Assembly: GCF_000430665.1 (NCBI RefSeq)
Contig: NZ_AUML01000026.1
Location: 17,284 to 81,283 of the forward strand
Source of the DNA: Aquimarina muelleri DSM 19832
Lineage (GTDB): Bacteria > Bacteroidota > Bacteroidia > Flavobacteriales > Flavobacteriaceae
Direction: 5' to 3'
DNA: 64,000 nucleotides
Position numbers and translations under genes: made by a program. Shown in pieces: positions 52,677 to 61,646 of the stretch. Position 1 is the stretch's first letter. The number at the start of each line of letters is the position of its first letter. The notes beneath the pieces are model-generated. The model did not search any database, was not told the DNA's origin, and saw nothing but the letters and a program-made list of their open reading frames with translations.

Positions 52677-53710
52677 TTATCAAAGATATACTTATAGGGT
52701 TAGCAATAGGAGATGCATTTGGTGCAGGAGTAGAGTTTCAGGATCGAAACTGGATACGCAAAAATGTAGATTTCACTACTTTTGTTAATGTAAGAAATCA
52801 AATAGTAGTAGCTAAAGACAAAAAAGAAATCTTTACAAAAAATTATACCCCTTGGGATTATACTGATGATACAGAAATGACTATTGGAGTTCTAAAAGCT
52901 TTGATGTCAAAAGATACGTTTACTGAAGAACTATTGATCAAAAAATGGAAAGAAGAATATGAAAAAGGTATAAGAGAAAAAGGTTTTGGTAGAAATGGTC
53001 ATGGATCTATGAGTTGGTATTACTCTGGAGATAAAACAATAGAAGAAGTAAGGGATTTTCAAAGAACCAGAAGTAACCCTGGCAATGCACCAGCAATGCG
53101 ATCCCTTCCTTTAGGGTTGATTACAGAAAATAAGATAAATGAATACGCTGCCATTAATGCAAATGCCACACACCCCAATATAAATGCGGTTATATCTAGC
53201 CAATGTATTGCAAGAGCGACTGAGTTTATATGTATTAAAAAAGAAGATCCAAAAAAAGTAATTAAATATTGCATAGATACCATACCTCTAAATAAAGAAT
53301 ATAAAACGTACTTAAAAGATATAGACCATTTAGGTAAGTACGAAGACTTTACGGATAAGGATTTTGTTCGATTATGTGGGTCTCAACCAATTGAAAAACC
53401 TTATTTTTTATCAGGAATATACGGCATGCCATCAGATTCTAAATATACCGCAGGTTGTGTATTATATATTCTTAAAGAATCCATAAATGCTATAGATGCA
53501 TTACAAAAATCTGTTTATTTAGGAGGAGATGTAGATTCTGTAGCTTCGATTACCACAGGGATAATGTCTGGAAAAACAGGATTGTTAAGTATTCCAGAAT
53601 TTATGATAGAATCGGTAGAAGGTATAGAATATGTAACAGAAATTGCTAAGGATTTTAATACGTATCTTAATCAAATTGGGATAAAGACAGATCAAAAGAC
53701 ACTTATTTAG
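52673..53710 (+). CDS. ADP-ribosylglycohydrolase, second
   Basis: The 345-residue protein shows GLAIGDAFGAGVEF, DYTDDTEMT and LGGDVDSVASI, with Mg ligands largely kept (TDDTE; GGDVDS instead of GGDTDT). It is diverged from the 50078 and 53733 paralogues, so it probably has another acceptor. It overlaps kptA by 4 nt. Confidence 0.9.
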   Translation: MIIKDILIGLAIGDAFGAGVEFQDRNWIRKNVDFTTFVNVRNQIVVAKDKKEIFTKNYTPWDYTDDTEMTIGVLKALMSKDTFTEELLIKKWKEEYEKGIREKGFGRNGHGSMSWYYSGDKTIEEVRDFQRTRSNPGNAPAMRSLPLGLITENKINEYAAINANATHPNINAVISSQCIARATEFICIKKEDPKKVIKYCIDTIPLNKEYKTYLKDIDHLGKYEDFTDKDFVRLCGSQPIEKPYFLSGIYGMPSDSKYTAGCVLYILKESINAIDALQKSVYLGGDVDSVASITTGIMSGKTGLLSIPEFMIESVEGIEYVTEIAKDFNTYLNQIGIKTDQKTLI

Positions 53711-53732
53711 TATAATAGCAAAAATATAAATT

Positions 53733-54575
53733 ATGATATTAGAAGCAGGTCTGGCAGATGCATATGGAGCAGGTTTTGAATTTGCAGATGCTAATGATAT
53801 ACTAGTATATAATACATTAAAAGAATACCGAAAACATCCAAGATATGCATCTATTTATGGTACATATACAGATGACACTCAAATGGCAATTGCTATTACA
53901 GAATTAATTTTAGAAACAAAAGAGTGGTCAAAATTAAGTATCGCAGATAAATTTGTTGAAGTATTTAAACGTGATCCCAGAAAGGGATATTCTTCAAGGT
54001 TTTACACTATTTTAGAACAAGTGAGTTCTGGAAAAGAGTTATTAGAGGTTTTACATCCTAATAGTAATCGTAATGGAGCAGCTATGCGAAGTTATCCAAT
54101 AGGAATATATAAAAGAGAGGATGTAATACTTGAAAAGTCAGAACAACAAGCTATTATTACACATAATACAAAAGAAGGTATTCTTTCTTCTAAAATTATA
54201 GCTTTAGCAGCGCACTATTTTCTTTATAAAAAAGGAAGTAAAAAACACTTAATAGAGTATTTAGAAGTTACTCTTTCTCAACATTTTGATTTTATAAGAA
54301 CATCTACTTTAAAAATGGAAGCATTACCGACAGTTAATACCGTTATTGCTTTAATTTTGGATCATAAAAGTATGAGCTCTTGTTTGATAGAGGCAGTTGA
54401 TCTTGGAGGAGATACAGATACGGTCGCTTCTTTATCTTTAGCTATTTTAAGTTTATGCAAAGATACCATTTATGATTTACCCAATTGGTTATATAAGGAC
54501 TTTAAAAACGATACATTTGGCAAAGATTATTTGATAGAATTAGACAACAAACTAAGTAATAAACTAATCGAATGA
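53733..54575 (+). CDS. ADP-ribosylglycohydrolase, third
   Basis: The 280-residue protein has the metal site TYTDDTQMA, RNGAAMRSYPIG and LGGDTDTVASL. It is the shortest of the three paralogues, with a clipped N-terminus starting at the ADAYGAGFEF motif. It overlaps the phosphatase gene by 4 nt. Confidence 0.9.
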   Translation: MILEAGLADAYGAGFEFADANDILVYNTLKEYRKHPRYASIYGTYTDDTQMAIAITELILETKEWSKLSIADKFVEVFKRDPRKGYSSRFYTILEQVSSGKELLEVLHPNSNRNGAAMRSYPIGIYKREDVILEKSEQQAIITHNTKEGILSSKIIALAAHYFLYKKGSKKHLIEYLEVTLSQHFDFIRTSTLKMEALPTVNTVIALILDHKSMSSCLIEAVDLGGDTDTVASLSLAILSLCKDTIYDLPNWLYKDFKNDTFGKDYLIELDNKLSNKLIE

Positions 54576-55297
54576 GAACTTTAGTAATAGGGGATATACA
54601 TGGTGGACTTAAAGCTTTACTTCAAGTATTTGAAAGAGCAAAAGTAACCTCAAAAGACACCTTGATATTTCTAGGAGATTATGTAGATGGTTGGAGTGAA
54701 TCTGCGCAATTGGTTCAGTATCTTATCGAACTTAATCAAAAACAAAAATGCATTTTTATAAAAGGAAATCATGACGTTTGGTGCCATGAATGGTTGCTGG
54801 ATTTTGATAAGGATAACCCTGTTTGGTATAGAAATGGAGGAAAAGAAACTATAGAATCTTATGTAAATAGTGAATATATGATAGAGGAACATGTTGTCTT
54901 TTTTAAAGAACTTAAAAATTATTATGTAGATTCTAAAAACAGACTATTCATTCATGCAGGTTTTTCCTCTATGAAAGGACCAGAAAATGAGGTGTATCTT
55001 ACCAATTACAGATGGGATAGAACATTATGGGAAATGGCTATCGTTATGGATAAAAAAGTAGAAAAAAATTCTGCCCTTTACCCCAATAGATTAAAGCTTT
55101 ATTCTGAGATTTATATAGGACATACACCTACATTACACTATGATTCAGATATCCCAATGCAAGGCATAAATGTTTGGAATATAGACACAGGAGCTGCTTT
55201 TACAGGAAAATTATCTATTATAGATATCGATACGAAACAGTTTTGGCAAAGTGACCCTTTACCTTCTCTATATGCTACCGAAAGAGGAAGAAACTAA
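54572..55297 (+). CDS. PPP-family metallophosphoesterase
   Basis: The 241-residue protein has the metal-binding blocks GDIHGG, GDYVDGW, GNHDVW and GHTPT in order, as in PPP serine/threonine phosphatases and ApaH/PrpE-type enzymes. It may remove the phosphate left by KptA chemistry or by nucleotide turnover. The protein or nucleotide target is unknown. Confidence 0.9.
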   Translation: MRTLVIGDIHGGLKALLQVFERAKVTSKDTLIFLGDYVDGWSESAQLVQYLIELNQKQKCIFIKGNHDVWCHEWLLDFDKDNPVWYRNGGKETIESYVNSEYMIEEHVVFFKELKNYYVDSKNRLFIHAGFSSMKGPENEVYLTNYRWDRTLWEMAIVMDKKVEKNSALYPNRLKLYSEIYIGHTPTLHYDSDIPMQGINVWNIDTGAAFTGKLSIIDIDTKQFWQSDPLPSLYATERGRN

Positions 55298-55429
55298 ATC
55301 AATATTCTTATAGTATTGTACTGTAACAAAAATCATTTCCAAAATTTAACGGTAAACTGGGGGTTTTAAGAGTGTAAATACTATTAATTTCGTTTTTTAT
55401 ACCTACTAACCAAAGTTTTTTTACATATT

Positions 55430-56503
55430 ATGAATTTATCGTATAACAAAAAAAATAACTTCTTTATTTACAAATCTTTAATCATTCTTTTAATACTTTG
55501 TAAATTTAATAATACTAGTGCACAAGAAATGAAATCCATAAAAAAAGATAGTTCTTATAGTATTATAGCGCATCCTATGAATGTATACGAAGGTGTTTAT
55601 AAAAATGATAAACCATACCAAGGATATTTTAAAGATGGGGATCAAGAATTATTTACAGTAGATTATTATGAAGATGGGATCAAGAAATACAATTATTCTT
55701 TTGATGTATTGCAAATGTTAAAAGAGAATAAATTTGACGGAAATTCTCGAATAGAATTAAACAAAAAATCTATATACAAAAACGAAAAAATATTTGATGG
55801 TGTAAAATACCATTATATAAAAGATGGAATATTAGTAGAACAATATAAGGATGGTAAGCATACAGGATTTTATGTAGATGTTTTTGCAGTACACTATTAT
55901 AACCGACTTATTTTTAAACTAGAAAAAGATACATTAGAAATTCTATCCATAAGAAATGAAGAGTATAGTATAAAACTTCTTTCAAAAAATAACTTTATAT
56001 CAACAGAGTTGTATAAAAAAGACTCAGTGCTAGCCAGATCACAAAATATTGAGCCTAATACCAGTAAGTTTCCAGTTAATAGTACTATACGAATTTATAA
56101 AGAGGATGGTATTATAAAAGGGAGGTCTTATAAGAATAATGACGAATCGGATCTTATGTATCAAGAAGCCAGAGAAATAATGGAAATTTTTAATAGATTA
56201 GAAGCTTATAATCTAAATAATCTTTTGGATATTTTTAATACTTTATTAAAGGATATGGTTTCGAACAATAACTCTAGGGATATAGAAAGAAACACAACCG
56301 AAAATACGATGATTATAGGTGGCTTTGTTTCAGATCAAGATGGAAAAATAAAAGATGGAATTAGGTTTTTGGGTAGTCAAAAAGATAGCTATTATCAAAT
56401 ATTTAAAAATAATAAAATTCTCAAAGAAGAAAAGGCTACGTTAGAGAATTTTCAGGAAATATTTTCTACCTATATGGAAAAAAAGTACAATTCAGAAGAT
56501 TAA
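55430..56503 (+). CDS. Hypothetical secreted protein in the NAD locus
   Basis: The 357-residue protein has an N-terminal hydrophobic signal (about 14-32, ending SAQ). The rest contains MORN/toxin-antitoxin-like short repeats of the form YKNDKPYQGYFKDG and YKDGKHTGFYVD, then a helical C-terminal part. No enzyme motifs. It has its own upstream gap (132 nt), so it may be unrelated to its neighbours. Confidence 0.6.
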   Translation: MNLSYNKKNNFFIYKSLIILLILCKFNNTSAQEMKSIKKDSSYSIIAHPMNVYEGVYKNDKPYQGYFKDGDQELFTVDYYEDGIKKYNYSFDVLQMLKENKFDGNSRIELNKKSIYKNEKIFDGVKYHYIKDGILVEQYKDGKHTGFYVDVFAVHYYNRLIFKLEKDTLEILSIRNEEYSIKLLSKNNFISTELYKKDSVLARSQNIEPNTSKFPVNSTIRIYKEDGIIKGRSYKNNDESDLMYQEAREIMEIFNRLEAYNLNNLLDIFNTLLKDMVSNNNSRDIERNTTENTMIIGGFVSDQDGKIKDGIRFLGSQKDSYYQIFKNNKILKEEKATLENFQEIFSTYMEKKYNSED

Positions 56504-56561
56504 GGATAAAATATTAAATAATATTTTATCTAATTCTAATGTTTTTTTAATAAAAATAATT

Positions 56562-56586
56562 TATATTTGCGTATAAATAACGCAAA
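56562..56586. promoter_or_regulatory. NrtR-type operator of the NAMPT gene (site 3)
   Basis: TTTGCGT-N7-ACGCAAA (56566-56586) is a perfect 21-bp inverted repeat. It overlaps the -7 element TATATTTG (56562-56569), 12 nt before the ATG. Confidence 0.85.
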
Positions 56587-56597
56587 ATAAAATTAAT

Positions 56598-58043
56598 ATG
56601 AATCCACTACTATTAACAGACGGTTATAAATTAGGTCATAAAGAGCAATATCCTGATCAGACAACACTTGTATATTCTAATTGGACACCTAGAAAAAGTA
56701 GAATAGAAGGGGTAGATAGCGTAGTGTTTTTTGGGCTACAGTACTTAATTAAAGAATATTTGATTAAACAATTTAATGAAGAGTTTTTTAATCAACCAAA
56801 AAAGGAAGTGGTAACAGAATATAAAAAATATGTAGATCATTACTTAGGAGTAGATTACAATACTTCACATATAGAAGATTTACACGATTTAGGATATTTA
56901 CCTATCGAAATCAAAGCTATTCCAGAAGGAACAGAAGTACCTATTAGAGTACCTATGTTTACCTTGGTAAATACAAAACCAGAGTTTTTTTGGTTAACTA
57001 ATTATCTGGAAACTTTATTGTCTAATATAATTTGGCAACCATGTACCTCTGCAACTATTGCTAAACAGTATAGAAAAATACTAACCAAATATGCTTCAGA
57101 AACAGATATTGATAATGTAGGATTCGTTACTTGGCAAGGTCATGATTTCTCTATGAGAGGAATGTCTGGTACCGAGTCTTCTATTTTAAGTGGTATGGGG
57201 CATGCACTTTCTTTTTCTGGTAGTGACACACTTCCGGTAGCTAAAGCATTCGAAAATTTTTATAATACAGATGTAACGAAAGAACTTGTTATTGGTAGTG
57301 TAAATGCTACAGAACATAGTGTAATGTGCGCTGGTAGCAAAGACGATGAGATTGGTACGTTTAAAAGATTGTTACATACCTATCCAACAGGGATTTTGTC
57401 TGTAGTATCTGATACTTGGGATTTATGGAAAGTATTAACCGAATATCTTCCTAAATTAAAAGAAGAAATTCTGAGTCGTGACGGAAAATTAGTGATTCGT
57501 CCAGATTCTGGAGATCCTGTAGATATTATTTGTGGATGCAAACACGATAACCCTATCGTTGCAAAAGGAGTTATAGAACTACTTTGGGAGGAATTTGGAG
57601 GAACAATTAACAAACAAGGCTACAAATTTTTAAATCCTAAAATAGGAGCAATCTATGGCGATAGTATTACTATAGACAGAGCAACACAAATATGCGAACG
57701 CCTTAAAGAAAAAGGTTTTGCATCTACTAATGTAGTTTTAGGAATAGGAAGTTTTACCTACCAATACAATACCAGAGATACATTTGGGTTTGCAATGAAA
57801 GCAACATATGTCGAAGTGGATGGAGTAGGTAGAGAAATCTTTAAAGATCCTATTACTGATGATGGAACTAAAAAATCTGCTAAAGGATTAATTCAGTTAT
57901 ATCAAGATAATGGGCAAATTACTTTTAAAGATCAGGTAACACAAAAGGAAGAGAAAGAAGGTCTTTTAAAAACCATATTTATCGATGGTAAATTGATTAT
58001 AGAAGATAATCTGTCTGAGATTAGAAAACGATTAGAAGCATAA
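56598..58043 (+). CDS. Nicotinamide phosphoribosyltransferase family protein
   Basis: The 481-residue protein is of NAMPT/NadV type: LTDGYKLGHKEQYP, SNWTPRKSR, ATEHSVMCAG, SDTWDLWKV and VIRPDSGDP. It makes NMN from nicotinamide and PRPP. The Namat enzymes of NARP1 belong to the same family and use ADP-ribose pyrophosphate to make NAD+ directly. Which substrate is used cannot be told here. It is controlled by the same operator as nrtR and the PRPP-synthase-like gene. Confidence 0.93.
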   Translation: MNPLLLTDGYKLGHKEQYPDQTTLVYSNWTPRKSRIEGVDSVVFFGLQYLIKEYLIKQFNEEFFNQPKKEVVTEYKKYVDHYLGVDYNTSHIEDLHDLGYLPIEIKAIPEGTEVPIRVPMFTLVNTKPEFFWLTNYLETLLSNIIWQPCTSATIAKQYRKILTKYASETDIDNVGFVTWQGHDFSMRGMSGTESSILSGMGHALSFSGSDTLPVAKAFENFYNTDVTKELVIGSVNATEHSVMCAGSKDDEIGTFKRLLHTYPTGILSVVSDTWDLWKVLTEYLPKLKEEILSRDGKLVIRPDSGDPVDIICGCKHDNPIVAKGVIELLWEEFGGTINKQGYKFLNPKIGAIYGDSITIDRATQICERLKEKGFASTNVVLGIGSFTYQYNTRDTFGFAMKATYVEVDGVGREIFKDPITDDGTKKSAKGLIQLYQDNGQITFKDQVTQKEEKEGLLKTIFIDGKLIIEDNLSEIRKRLEA

Positions 58044-58165
58044 AAAATATCTAAAAGAATCTGTAAATAGGTGGAGTATAGAATTATAATCTCTGGTTTT
58101 TTAGTCTATTTTTATATTTTTATTTAAAAAATGAATTAATTAACTATATATCAAATTAATAGCCT

Positions 58166-58173
58166 TATATTTG
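58166..58173 (+). promoter_or_regulatory. Promoter -7 element of the second cold-shock gene
   Basis: TATATTTG, 37 nt before the ATG; no -33 TTTG seen. Confidence 0.5.
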
Positions 58174-58210
58174 CAATTCAAATTTTATAATAAATTTTAA
58201 TTACATTACA

Positions 58211-58402
58211 ATGAATAAAGGAACAGTAAAATTCTTCAATGATGCTAAAGGTTTTGGATTTATCACTGAAGAAGGTGCTAACAAAGATCACTTTGTACAC
58301 ATTTCTGGATTAGTAGACGAAATTCGTGAAGGCGATGAAGTTGAATTTGATCTACAAGAAGGTAACAAAGGATTAAACGCAGTGAACGTTAAAGTTATCT
58401 AA
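58211..58402 (+). CDS. Cold-shock (CspA-type) RNA-binding protein, second copy
   Basis: The 63-residue protein has RNP1 KGFGFITEE and RNP2 DHFVHISG. It is nearly the same as the product at 39166. A terminator and a copy of the same MITE-like element follow it, as at the first copy. Confidence 0.96.
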   Translation: MNKGTVKFFNDAKGFGFITEEGANKDHFVHISGLVDEIREGDEVEFDLQEGNKGLNAVNVKVI

Positions 58403-58423
58403 TACATATACTTTCAAGTTTAA

Positions 58424-58456
58424 AAAAAAGCCCATCACTAGTGATGGGCTTTTTTA
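58424..58456 (+). terminator. Terminator of the second cold-shock gene
   Basis: AAGCCCATCACTAGTGATGGGCTT, self-complementary, followed by T4-5. Confidence 0.9.
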
Positions 58457-58524
58457 TTACAACTTTTTCCATATCTTAATCAACTTGTTAACAGAATATA
58501 AAAGATATATAGAATCAGGTATTA

Positions 58525-58685
58525 TACGATTTACGGATGAGAATTACGTATAAATAATTGCAAAGGTTTTTCGCTAGATTGATGAATCAAATTAAAGAAT
58601 AGTCATAGCTATTGTTTCATTTTATGAAGAAAATATAGTAGAAAAAGAATGCGATTATATGCGAGATTTTTATTCGTAAATCGTA
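58525..58685. mobile_element. MITE-like element, copy 2 (161 bp)
   Basis: Inverted near-identical copy of 39439-39599 with the same TACGATTTACG/CGTAAATCGTA ends and flanking TTA. The right TTA (58686-58688) is the stop codon of the oxygenase-WD40 gene read from the other strand. Confidence 0.88.
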
Positions 58686-60065
58686 TTATATCTTTTTAGT
58701 AGTAATAACCCCATTATATCCAGCTCCATAAATTCTATTTTTTAATATAGCTATATCTTGGATAAAGTTATCTGAGTTAAGCATTTCTTCCGTTTTATAT
58801 AATTTTTTATCGGTTAGAATTACTTTATTATCTTCTCCACAAGTTATAATCCTTTCGTTATGACAAATAATTGATCTAATAATATCATTATGCACTTTAA
58901 TTTTATTTATTTTTTTAGTGTTCATAAAAAATTTAAGTAGTATTCCATTCTTTGATCCAATATAGATTATATTATTTATTAATGTACTTAAGCAAAATAA
59001 TGGTTGATCATGAGTATAAATACATTTAGTAACTCCCAATCTTATATTTGTTTCATTTACAGTATTATCTTCACTACAAGTAATAATAGTGTTATCACTT
59101 TTAATAGATAACCCCCATATCCAACCTTCATGAATTTTTATTGTTTTTAGTATATTTAAATCTGAATTTAACACATATAGTTTACCACTTGTTCCTACTG
59201 CAATAATATTTTTATTGATGTCTATTTTTATATTTAAGATCATTTCATCAAAAAGAATAACCGATATAATTTTACCCGATAAATCCCATCTTTTTATAGT
59301 AAAATCTCTTGAACAGGATATAAATTCAGACTCGTTAAAACAAATCATTTTTAATATCGATTTAGAATGAATACTAATAGTATTTAGCAATTCAAGATCT
59401 GTATTCCATAATTTTATTTTTGTATCTCTTCCACAACTTAAAAACCTGTCTTCGTTTAGTTTTAGCAAGTTCCAAATATATCCATCGTGATGAGTGGTTT
59501 TGTTTTGCTTTTCAATTATAATATCGGATCTAAGAATATATTTATTTCCTTGAGTAACCAAAGCTCCCTTATGCCATATTTTATGATCAAAAATAATTAA
59601 TTTTCCTTTCTTAGGAATAATAGTCTTTATAGGGTGTTCGTCTATTTTGGAAGTATAAAACTCTGTATACCCTCCTTCAAAACATTCGGCACCATTAAGG
59701 TATAATAAAAATGTAAATTTAGATTCAGAAGTACTACTTGGATAGTAGGTACCATCTTGATGTTTAGAAAATAATTGGTCTTTTTGGTATTTACAAAATC
59801 TAATTCGTTCATTTATACCTATAACCTTATCTTTTATCTCTTTTTTAAATGCGGTTATATCTTTTAACCTATTAAAAAGCATAGAAGATAATAAGGGATT
59901 ATCCTCTACAATACGGTCATTATTTCTATAATACTTAGGATAATGTCCTATAGCAGATTCAAAATTTTCTATTCTGGATTGTAATATTGTTTGTATTTCT
60001 TCATCAGAGATAAAATTATCAATTTCTATGATGCGCAAATTTTGTATAGCTGTACTCTTGCTCAT
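58686..60065 (-). CDS. 2OG-Fe(II) oxygenase fused to a WD40 propeller
   Basis: The protein has 459 residues. Residues 1-195 are a prolyl-hydroxylase-like 2OG oxygenase: HxD in SKHQDGTYY, distal His in IWHKGALV, Arg in KYILRSDIII. Residues 200-459 form about six WD40 blades (for example FLSCGRDTKIKLWN and FISCSRDFTIKRWD). The propeller probably binds the substrate protein. The stop codon abuts a MITE copy, so the present C-terminus may have been set by that insertion. Confidence 0.85.
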   Translation of the reverse strand: MSKSTAIQNLRIIEIDNFISDEEIQTILQSRIENFESAIGHYPKYYRNNDRIVEDNPLLSSMLFNRLKDITAFKKEIKDKVIGINERIRFCKYQKDQLFSKHQDGTYYPSSTSESKFTFLLYLNGAECFEGGYTEFYTSKIDEHPIKTIIPKKGKLIIFDHKIWHKGALVTQGNKYILRSDIIIEKQNKTTHHDGYIWNLLKLNEDRFLSCGRDTKIKLWNTDLELLNTISIHSKSILKMICFNESEFISCSRDFTIKRWDLSGKIISVILFDEMILNIKIDINKNIIAVGTSGKLYVLNSDLNILKTIKIHEGWIWGLSIKSDNTIITCSEDNTVNETNIRLGVTKCIYTHDQPLFCLSTLINNIIYIGSKNGILLKFFMNTKKINKIKVHNDIIRSIICHNERIITCGEDNKVILTDKKLYKTEEMLNSDNFIQDIAILKNRIYGAGYNGVITTKKI

Positions 60066-60138
60066 AAAAAATATTTAAAGATTTTTGTAAATCAAAGTTC
60101 TTCGAAATATAGATGATGAGCATTGATGTATGGTAAGA

Positions 60139-60750
60139 TTATTTTTTAATAGATACTTTTCGAATTCTACTCAAAGACTCTGGAGTAACTCCTAAATACG
60201 AAGCTATATAATGGTGTGGGATTAAATTAAGTAAATTTGGATAGCATTTTATAAAAATATCATATCTCTCAGAAGCGCTTTGATACTGTAATGATTCTAT
60301 TCTTTCTATTGCCAATACGTAATTGAATTCTGCTATTAATCTACCAAAAGTATTAAAAGATGAACTTATGCTGTATAAATTTTTCCAATCACTATATGGA
60401 ATTGAAATCAATTTACCTGGAACTATACATTCAATAATTTCATTGCTTGGCTGTCCTTTTAAAAGACTTACAAATGAAGCTACCAAAGGATTTCTGGATT
60501 CATAATTAAAATAACTAGTAATCTCTTTTCCGTTTTTTAATTGATAAACTCTATAGATTCCTGAAATAACAAACTTTAAATATTTACAAATTTGTCCTTG
60601 TTTAACTATTATATCTCCTTTATCATAAATCTCTATAGAAAGTTTAGGTTGTAGTTCTTCTATATCTATTTGTGAAAGATCTACCCAGCTAGAAATAAAA
60701 TTAATTAATCTTTTAGATTCTTTAAGTTCATCCATATAATGCAATATCAT
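60139..60750 (-). CDS. Crp/Fnr-family regulator
   Basis: The 203-residue protein (or 198 from the internal ATG) has a cyclic-nucleotide-binding fold (about 25-130: IYDKGDIIVKQGQICKYLKFVISG) and a C-terminal HTH (about 165-200: HHYIASYLGVTPESLSRIRK). The effector is not evident. The HTH GVTPESLSRIRK is typical of the Bacteroidota Crp group. It lies 73 nt upstream of the oxygenase-WD40 gene on the same strand. Confidence 0.9.
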   Translation of the reverse strand: MILHYMDELKESKRLINFISSWVDLSQIDIEELQPKLSIEIYDKGDIIVKQGQICKYLKFVISGIYRVYQLKNGKEITSYFNYESRNPLVASFVSLLKGQPSNEIIECIVPGKLISIPYSDWKNLYSISSSFNTFGRLIAEFNYVLAIERIESLQYQSASERYDIFIKCYPNLLNLIPHHYIASYLGVTPESLSRIRKVSIKK

Positions 60751-60938
60751 AAATAATTACACTTTTTCCCATAAATGATATAATTATTATAAATTATATT
60801 TACTAATTATCTACTTTATTAGTTATTAAAAACAAATACTATAGTTATCCAAATATATAAACTCTTTTACGAAGAAGTGCATCCCTTAAGCTTATAAAGA
60901 AACAGAATGCCAAGGATGTTTAGAGAGTAGTGATATAA

Positions 60939-61646
60939 TTATAAGCCTCTTAAATTTTCTTTATAATTGTTACTTATTGGAATTTCAATAGCACCAATTT
61001 CTATATCATTTTTTGTATAAGCAGTAATCTTATTCTGGTTTACTATATAAGATCGGTGAATACGAATAAAACGAGAATCTAACTCTTTTTTAAAAGCAGT
61101 AATACTATACTTTATAGTATGAGATTCATTCATTAAATGAATTTTCACATAATCTTTTAAACTTTCAATATATAAGATATCATCAAAAATAACTTTTACT
61201 TTTTTCCGATTTTTAGACACAAAAATAAAGTGATCATTTGTCATGGCGGGAGTAGAACTAGAAAAGGTTTCTTTTTCTTTTAAGAATATAGATTGTTGTT
61301 CTTTAAATTTTTCTATTGCCATAAAAAAACGAGCAAACGTAATAGGTTTCAGTAAATAATCAACCGCATTTAATTCAAATCCATCTACAGCATAATCACG
61401 ATATGCAGTTGTAAAAATTACTTTTGGTTTTTGGAGTATATTTTTAAAAAAATCTATTCCTTTTAAAACAGGCATTTCTATATCTAAAAACAATAAATCT
61501 ATAGTTTGTTCTTGTAAAATAGCACTTGCTTCAATTGCACTAGCGCAAGAACCAACTATTTCAAAACCAGATAACTGCATTAAATGAGTTTCTATTAAAT
61601 CTCGAGCTAATTCTTCATCATCAATAATTAAGCATCTGTAAATCAT
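60939..61646 (-). CDS. LytTR-type response regulator
   Basis: The 235-residue protein has a receiver domain (1-118) with acidic DDEEL, phospho-Asp in LLFLDIEMPVLKG and Lys in YLLKPI; the LytTR DNA-binding domain is at about 135-235 (FVSKNRKKVKV, RIHRSYIVNQNKI). It overlaps the kinase gene by 4 nt, so the pair is one unit. Confidence 0.95.
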   Translation of the reverse strand: MIYRCLIIDDEELARDLIETHLMQLSGFEIVGSCASAIEASAILQEQTIDLLFLDIEMPVLKGIDFFKNILQKPKVIFTTAYRDYAVDGFELNAVDYLLKPITFARFFMAIEKFKEQQSIFLKEKETFSSSTPAMTNDHFIFVSKNRKKVKVIFDDILYIESLKDYVKIHLMNESHTIKYSITAFKKELDSRFIRIHRSYIVNQNKITAYTKNDIEIGAIEIPISNNYKENLRGL

